Source of the DNA: Sipunculus nudus
Taxonomy: Eukaryota > Annelida > Sipuncula > Golfingiida > Sipunculidae
Assembly (NCBI GenBank): GCA_026874595.1
Contig: CM049307.1
Coordinates: 90,583,830 to 90,647,829, forward strand
Direction: 5' to 3'
Length of the DNA stretch: 64,000 bases
Under the pieces are notes generated by a model. It saw nothing but the letters and a program-made list of their open reading frames with translations. It did not search any database and had not been told where the DNA came from. The position numbers and the translations under genes are program-made. This document shows positions 56,951-64,000 of the stretch, piece after piece; within the stretch, counting starts at the first letter, position 1; each line of letters opens with the position of its first letter.

Positions 56951-58482
56951 ATTGTATCTGCCAAAACAGAGTTTTGCAGATACTATGTTTTCAGCTGCAC
57001 GCCGCCGCCGCCGCCGCCGCGTAGGTGTCCGGAGAACTCCTCCGTAACCGCTGGGCGGAATTTTCCGAAACCCGGGATTATGTTCGGGTCACATGTGAAC
57101 TGCTGCGCCCCGATTTTGTTTTGACCTCTGACCTTTCCTATGCGCTCTGCGTCCGTTTGTGCGTCTGTTTCCACACATAAACCCACATATCTCGGGAACC
57201 GTTTGACCGATCAGGAAAATTTTTTTGCACAAATGTAGCCCTCGGAGAGCTTTATAAAATACACCTGCAACCATGTTTGCACAGTGTCCATCTGTTTGTC
57301 TGCCTTGGGTTAAAATCACTCATATCTCTGCAGTGACTTGACTAATTCACCTGAAATTGGGCATGCGCAAACATCCTGAATAGCTTTTCTGATTTTATGA
57401 CAGGTGGCGCCACCTACATTCACGTTTACGCTGCAGACATCCAAGCTCATATCTCGGGAACCGTTTGACCGATCAGGAAAATTCTTTTGCACAAATGTAG
57501 CCCTTGGAGAGCTTTATAACATACACCAAAAATGGTGGCGCCACCTGCAACCATGTTTGCACAGTGTCCATCTGTTCGTCTGCTTTGGTTTAAAATCACT
57601 CATATCTCTGCAGTGACTTGACTAATTCACCTGAAATTTGGCATGCGTATACATCCTGGATAGCTTTTCTGATTTTATGACAGGTGGCGCCACCTACATT
57701 CACGTTTACGCTGCAGACATCCAAGCTCATATCTCGGGAACTGTTTGACCGATCAGGAAAATTCTTTTGCACAAATGTAGCCCTTGGAGAGCTTTATAAC
57801 ATACACCAAAAATGGTGGGGCTACCTGCAACCATGTTTGCACAGTGTCCATCTGTTTGTCTGCCTTGGGTTAAAATCACTCATATCTCTGCAGTGACTTG
57901 ACTAATTCACCTGAAATTTGGCATGCGTATACATCCTGGATAGCTTTTCTGATTTTATGACAGGTGGCGCCACCTACATTCACGTTTACGCTGCAGACAT
58001 CCAAGCTCATATCTAGGGAACCATTTGACCGATCGGGCCAAAATTTTGCATGTGTATAAATCTCACATAGCTCTTTATCATATGCAAAACTGGTGGCGCC
58101 ACCTGCAGCCATGTTTGCACAGCTCCCATCTGTTTGTCTGCCATGGGATAAAATCACTCATATCTTGGCAGTGGTTTGACATATCTGCCTAAAATTTTGC
58201 AAGTTTATACATCCCCGACAGCTCTCTTGATTTTATGACAGGTGGCGCCACCTGCATTCTAGTTTATGCAGCAGATATCCAAGCTCATATCTTGGGAACC
58301 GTTTGACCGATTGGGCCAAAGTTTTGCATGTGTATAGAGCTTTCTGGATTTTTTTTTCGTAGGTAGCGCAACCTACATACACAATTTGGCTGCAGACATC
58401 CATGCTAATATGCAACACTTCACCCGTTCCACTCTGATTTAGGCGGATACAAGTAGTCGCTTGTCGACTACCGGTATTCTAG
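56951..58482 (+). mobile_element. Helentron-like family A, second full copy
   Basis: Subterminal repeats GTATCTGCCAAAA (56954) and TTTAGGCGGATAC (58438), 3' hairpin GTAGTCG/CGACTAC (58453-58471), CTAG before TT (58479-58482). The 5' end has a (GCC)n run (57000-57020). Five tandem units of about 280 bp; two adjacent units (from about 57404 and 57684) are nearly identical. Confidence 0.7.
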
Positions 58483-59117
58483 TTAAATAAATAAACTTAC
58501 TCACATCACTAAGAGAGTTAAAATTAGGGTATAACATACAGGCTTTCTGGAGATAGTGAGCCTTTTTATCTACAAATGTAGAGCACCCAAGTAGCAAATG
58601 CTGTTAATCTGCCTTACATTCAATATAAAGTCTTTCATCAAATGGAGTTTATATCTACTTGTACATAATCTGGTCAAGGCCCCTGCGGTGTGGACCTGAT
58701 GTAACATCATACAAATATTTCTCAAAATGTAAGCTAGATTTAAAATGACTGTATAACCTCACTTTTCCATTTTCTTTCTTTATTAGGCTAAACCAGTAAT
58801 CAGTGTATATAGATTCATATTTACTCTATACATGTGTTGTTCACATTTGATGCATATTTAGCATTCCTTCTTCTGAAACCACCATTTGCCACTATATAAC
58901 ATCAGCATTGACCCCACATCCTGCCTTTGCGAGACCTAACAAAGTTACAGGTGCTTTCCTGCACATAAGAACTTTATATTTATTGAAACAATGGAGAACA
59001 TCTATTCTAATTGGGATTATACCTAGTTCACCATATACAGCGGAAGAAGAAGTGCCTTTGTGATCACCAAGTACATTGCTTTGCAAAACTGAGAAGAATC
59101 TTAATATAGGTGTTGTC

Positions 59118-60609
59118 TCAATTTTTTCCCCTGCTCCAAGGATGCGGGGGACATTGATTTGGGTTTGTTTGTCTGCCCCTCTGTCTGTCTGTCAGGTTTT
59201 TCATTTCCATGCGATAATTTTCATATATTTTATCCTATATGTTTTATATTTTGATCAGTGATTGCTCTCATGCATACCTAAATTGGGAATGGTTTTGGAG
59301 TGTCCATCTGAAAAATAATTCTCCCCAGCTCAAAAACAAAACTGTCAAATATTGGTCCAATTTCTAAATGTGTTTTAGTTTTTAGCTCAGTTGACTGTAA
59401 GTCATCTTGTAACTTGATATTCTGAATGTTCCATGAAAAATCTTCTTGGAAACCAGAAATTAGGTCTCTGTTACCCATATCCTTCGTGCTATGGGGCCCG
59501 AAGTACCCCCCGGAATCGTAAAAAATTTCATACAAAAACTTCATTATCTCATTAACTACATCACATGATGGTCATGATTTTTGGCATACATATTGATCAT
59601 GAGATGTTCCATCAGTTCCTGCAGACTGGTTGCACCACCTGTATTTTTCGATTTTTTACGATTTTTTTCTCTATTTTTGAGATCTTTAAATATGTGACAT
59701 CTGTTAACAGGGAACAAATCGTGAAGACTGGACCTAGAATCTTCATTCTTGACACACTGAGAGACCTATGAAAAGTCTCCATGGAAACCAGAAATAAGGT
59801 CTCTGTTACCCATATCCTTCAAGCTATGGGGCCCCAAAGTACCCCCCCCCCCCCCAGAATAGTAAAAAAATTGATAAAAAAAACCTGCAACATCTCAATA
59901 ACTACAACACTGATGGTCATGATTTTTGGCATACATATTGATCAAGAGGTGTTCCGTCAGTTCCTGCAGACATGTGGCGCCACCTATATTTTTTCAAATT
60001 TTTTCAATTTTTTTTCTCTAATTTTGAGATTTTTAAGGATGTAGTTATCTGTCAACAGAGTACAAATTGTAACGACTGGACCTAGAATCTTCATTCTTGA
60101 CACACAGGGAGACCTATTAAAAGTCTCCATGCAAACCTGAAATTAGGTCTCTTTTACCCATATCCTCAAAGTACAGCTCAGAATAATGGAAAATTTGATA
60201 CAAAAGCTGAAGTATCTGAACAACTAATGCAGAGATCACCATAATTCTTTGCCTGGATATTGATTATGGAGTGTTTCATCAGTTTTTGCAGACTGGTGGT
60301 GCCACCTATATGTTATTCAATTTTTCAAATTTTTTTCTCTATTTTTGAGACCTTTAAGGATGCTGTCGTCTGTTAACGTGGCACAAATTGTAACAACTAG
60401 ACCTAGAATCATCATTCTTGTCATGCAAGGAGACCCATGAAAAGTGTCTGTGGAAACCTGAAATTAGGTCTCTGTTACCCATATCCTTCAAGTTATAGGA
60501 CTCCGAAGTATCCCTCAGAATAATGGAAAATTTGATACAAAAGCTGAAGTATCTGAACAACTAATGCAGAGATCACCATGATTCTTTGCATGGATATTGA
60601 CCATGTGTT
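59118..60609 (+). repeat. family E fragment followed by a tandem array of about 335-bp units
   Basis: 59118-59320 matches the start of family E. Then ATTAGGTCTCTGTTACCCAT-type units recur at about 59458, 59794, 60142 and 60463 (spacing 320-350 bp), each with TTCTTGACACAC and ACCTGTATTTTT-type stretches. C run at about 59841-59853. Confidence 0.6.
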
Positions 60610-61515
60610 TTTAGCTCAGCTGACTATAAGTCATCTGAGCTATAGTCGTGGTCCATTGTCCGTCGTCCGTCCGTCTGTCCGTCCGTCCGTCCGTCTGTCC
60701 GTAGATGTGGCACGTTTTGAAACCGTAAGACCTAGGAATCCAAAATTCAGCATAATGTTAGATGTCCCCAAGATCTGCTACCAAGCCGAAAACTGGGTCT
60801 TTGCGACTTCGTTCCTTTGAGAAATTAGGGAAAAACCTCAATTTTTTATTAAAATCCTATTTTCACACTTCAGGACTGCCTTATATCAAAACCACTCATC
60901 TATTTTTCCTCATATTTACCATAAATATTCCTCTATATTGTTCCTATGTACATGCAAGAAATTAAGTCTGTAAACTATAAATTCTTTAAGTTATGGGCCC
61001 AAACATAATGGACTTTGTAAAAAATCAGGAAAAATAATAACTCACTTAACATGAAAAATTTTGAAACTAGAGTCTATTTTCTCAAGTATATAACTATGTT
61101 TAATTAAGATTCTATTGTTTACTGAAAATTAGATCTAAATTTTGTAAACTTTTTAAGTTATTAGCATAAAATAAAAATCAGTACCTTAAATTTTGCCTAA
61201 CTTTGACCATGGCACGTTTTTTTCCTGTAAGCACAATTGATTTAATTTTCACAGCATGTAAACATAAATATTTAGTTTGTCTAAATCTGAAATTTGAAAA
61301 TAAAAGCTTGAAAATTAAGCTAGTTATTGATTTTTTTTTCTGTAGTCATTTGCTTTGATTACAGATGCAGGGTCCCACTCCAGGTCACTGGAAGTCAGCT
61401 ATGCCAGGGTTTCTGATTTGTTACAGTCACTGGGGGAGATCCCCTGCTGTGACAGGTGTACAGTTATTCTCATATCACCACCCCAATCAACCCCCCCCCC
61501 CCCCCCCCCCCCCCC
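60610..61515 (+). repeat. CCGTCCGTCCG interspersed repeat, third copy
   Basis: Starts TTAGCTCAGCTGACTATAAG, runs through CCGTCCGTCTGTCCG, and ends in a C run (61490-61515), as the copy at 6346 does. Confidence 0.65.
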
Positions 61516-61546
61516 GCAAACCCAACCCACCAAGTGTTATGCACTA

Positions 61547-62843
61547 ATTGTATCGCCAGACATAGTCTGGAGATACTATGGTTTAGGCACGGTCGCGCTG
61601 CCGCCGCCGCCGCAGAGATTTCTTTTGGACAAAATAACTCAAAAAATATTTCACTGATCTTTACCAAACTTGGTATATGTATAGATATGGGTGAGAGGAC
61701 GCTGCCTTTTTAAAATGAGGTCATGACCTCAACTAGGAGAGTGACCTTGACCTTGAATAGGTTCAATTTTGGGGAAAATCACACAAATTCTTTAATATCT
61801 CAAGAAAACTTGCATGGATTGATCCCAAAATCAAGTTGATCAAAGATCATGGATAGGGTTGTCATGTTCCAGAAACTGGTGGCGCCACCTATTATTCTTT
61901 ACTTGTTTTCATGCCGTTTAATATCCCCAAAATTGCTACTTGACAGTACTGTGAGCATTATAAGTCAAAAACTAATGGACAGATTTCTTTCATATTATGC
62001 AAATACATAGATATGGGTTATGTGATGATGTTTATTTAAATTGGGGTCATGACCTTTCCTATGAGAGTGGCCTTGACCTTGAATATTGCCATATATGGTG
62101 AAAATCACACAAAATCATTAATTTCTCAATAAGGGATGCATGCATTGGTCCAAAAATCAACTTGACCGAAGATCTTCGACGGTAATGTCATGTACCGGAA
62201 ACAGGTGGCGCCACCTGTTATTCTTTTACTTGTTTTCGTGCCGTTTAATACCCCATCATTGCCACTTAACAGTACATTTATAACCTGTGAGCATTATAAG
62301 TCAAAAACTAATGGACAGATTTCTTTCATATTATGCATATACATAGACATGGGTTATGGGAAGATGTATATATAAATTGGGGTCATGACCTTTCCTATTA
62401 GAGTGGCCTTGACCTTGAATATTGCCATATATGGTGAAAAATTACACAAAATCATTAATATCTCAATAAGGGATGCATGCATTGGTCCAAAAATCAACAT
62501 GTTTGAAGATCTTGGAAAGTATTGTCATGTACCGGAAACAGGTGGCACCACCTGTTATTCTTTTGCTTGTTTTGTGCCGTTTAATACCCCATCATTGCCA
62601 TTTATCAGCACTGTGAGCATTATAAGTCAAAAACTAATGGACAGATTTCTTGCATATACATAGACATGGGTTAGGGGATGATGTATATTGAAATTTGGAT
62701 CATGACCTTTTCTATGAGAATGACCTTTTCTATGAGTGTGGTCTGATATTAATAGTTGCTGAAGATGGGGGGCCTATTCTTAAAGGGGGGGGGATTAATT
62801 GTCTGGCGATACTATGGCACCTGCGGTGCCAAGAAATATCTAG
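61547..62843 (+). mobile_element. Helentron-like family B
   Basis: Perfect 12-bp subterminal inverted repeats GTATCGCCAGAC (61550-61561) and GTCTGGCGATAC (62801-62812). 5' hairpin CCAGAC/GTCTGG, 3' hairpin GGCACC/GGTGCC (62816-62830), then CTAG before TT (62840-62843). About three tandem units of about 330 bp with GACCTTGAAT and AGGTGGCGCCACCT boxes. Confidence 0.7.
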
Positions 62844-64000
62844 TTATTGTTTTCACTGTATCTCCTTAATTGTAATGCTGTTTCCACACCGATATGCAAA
62901 AACTTTCCTTTTAAAAATATTTCAAGGTGTAATCAAGAAGATGCAATGTTGTGTAATGTAACATTTTTAAAGAAATCAAATTTCTTTAAAATGATTTTAA
63001 CAAATATAATTGAACCCATCAGTATGCTTAAATTATTATAAAATATGAAGCACATTATGGATAAATAAAGACACAATTAAAAATTGTGAAATCTAAATCA
63101 AGTATTATTTTTAGATATTTATTGTTTTGCAGATTTAAAAGATATATTTTTGTGGTAAAAAATAAATAAACATTTGTATGCATGATGTGGTGTTATCTGA
63201 CAAGATTGAGATTTATGATGATGCAATTGAGAATTATGAATCAACTTTTATATTCAGATATATATGTTAAATTGGAAATGTACAGAAATATAAACTTAAA
63301 TTAGAAAATAATTGATGTGATTAAAAAATCAGGATTTAATACAAACATTTGTTCATTATTTTCCTGCCTCAGCAGAATTTGAGATCAGGCTTTGTTTGCC
63401 CTGTTTTATGTTGTTTATTAGCTCTATTTCAACTGTATACATTTCATAAAAAAAATACATATATATTTAATAATATATATTATACAAAAAAATAGATTCG
63501 ATTGAACAAATGTGTAAACTACTGAAATGTCAACAGTTTATCAAAAAACCAACTAATGATCATGGTAATAGTACAGATCATTTGTTCACAAAATGCTCAC
63601 ATGCTTTAGTTTCAACATTAGGAAACACATGGTCAGGTCACAAAATATTTTTTGCAACAATTTCCTGCTCATCAATACAAACCAATCATATTAACCAACC
63701 ATGGCCTTTATTACTTCTTCCTCTTACACTTTATCTCCATTTGATATTATTTCAGATTTTTACCTTCAAGGTTAACATCAGCTGAGCACAGTGACCCATA
63801 GGTCCCGTGTTATTAGTTTCTGCAGACTGGTGGAGCCATCTGTATTTTTTTTTAAGTTTATACATTTTTTCTCTATTTTTTAGATCTATAAATACAGACA
63901 CAATCTTGGCCTGTTGGTTAATCTGTTTAATGCTTCAGTTGAATGGGTATATACTACCGTTCAGTTGATAAAATTTCCTTTTGCGAATCTCTTCCCAGTC
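62844..64000. other. XPO6 intron, no exon recognised
   Basis: AT-rich. A family F 3' end (CAGCTGAGCACAGTGACCCA then a GACCCATAGGTC palindrome) is at 63778-63809. The next expected XPO6 segment is not visible. Confidence 0.5.

Noticed and set aside
39811-58482. Homologous ORFs (for example 57404-57616 and 57684-57896) that look like a duplicated gene
   Set aside because: They are repeat-unit translations of Helentron-like family A, with no start context and no conserved protein features.

Overview
This is AT-rich (roughly two-thirds A+T by eye), intron-rich animal DNA, most likely from a mollusc and plausibly a bivalve. The basis is clear vertebrate-like orthologues split by GT-AG introns of about 0.4 to 7 kb, plus interspersed repeat families typical of molluscan genomes (CCGTCCGTCCG-rich repeats, 'CATATCTCGGGAACC' arrays, short hAT and Helentron-type elements). 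No prokaryotic operon, rRNA gene, intact tRNA gene or CRISPR array was seen.

Three protein-coding genes are supported. (1) The 3' part of TELO2 (TEL2, of the TTT complex that matures PIKK kinases) lies on the + strand. Seven exons from 3291 to 14414 encode the last 243 residues; its 5' part lies outside the window, apart from one doubtful extra exon. (2) A complete NDUFA6 (LYRM6/B14, mitochondrial complex I) lies on the - strand. Three exons between 23833 and 14771 encode 123 residues. It is tail-to-tail with TELO2, with stop codons 356 bp apart and poly(A) signals facing each other. (3) The 5' two-thirds of XPO6 (exportin-6, the profilin-actin exporter) lies on the + strand. Fifteen core coding exons from 39238 to 55340 encode 737 residues, plus one probable 24-residue cassette exon; the gene runs off the right edge.

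Layout: 1-14414 TELO2; 14415-14770 short convergent intergenic; 14771-23833 NDUFA6; about 23.9-39.2 kb divergent intergenic DNA full of transposons; 39.2-64 kb XPO6, with a last intron (55341 onward) that is almost entirely repeats. The three genes are housekeeping genes with no evident functional link.

The most interesting content is mobile DNA. (a) Two miniature LTR retrotransposons (56081-56495 on +, 41958-42388 on -) have about 145-157 bp LTRs, a primer-binding site, a polypurine tract and no coding capacity. Their LTRs contain a tRNA-like Pol III promoter segment, analogous to plant Cassandra elements that carry 5S rDNA. One sits 17 bp upstream of an XPO6 exon. (b) A 3684-bp element (27368-31051) has 218-bp terminal inverted repeats, a 6-bp target duplication (GGCTAG) and an internal 245-bp satellite, all built from the same 14-nt motif CCCTATTGTAATAA and its complement. 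(c) At least six unrelated repeat families end in a CTAG or CTTG followed by TT, several with a 3' hairpin and subterminal inverted repeats, which is the Helentron/HINE architecture. (d) Several hAT MITEs have 8-bp target duplications, two of them nested in other elements. (e) A 46-bp duplication of a TELO2 splice acceptor and exon start creates a decoy exon with a premature stop. All calls are by eye; no database search was possible.
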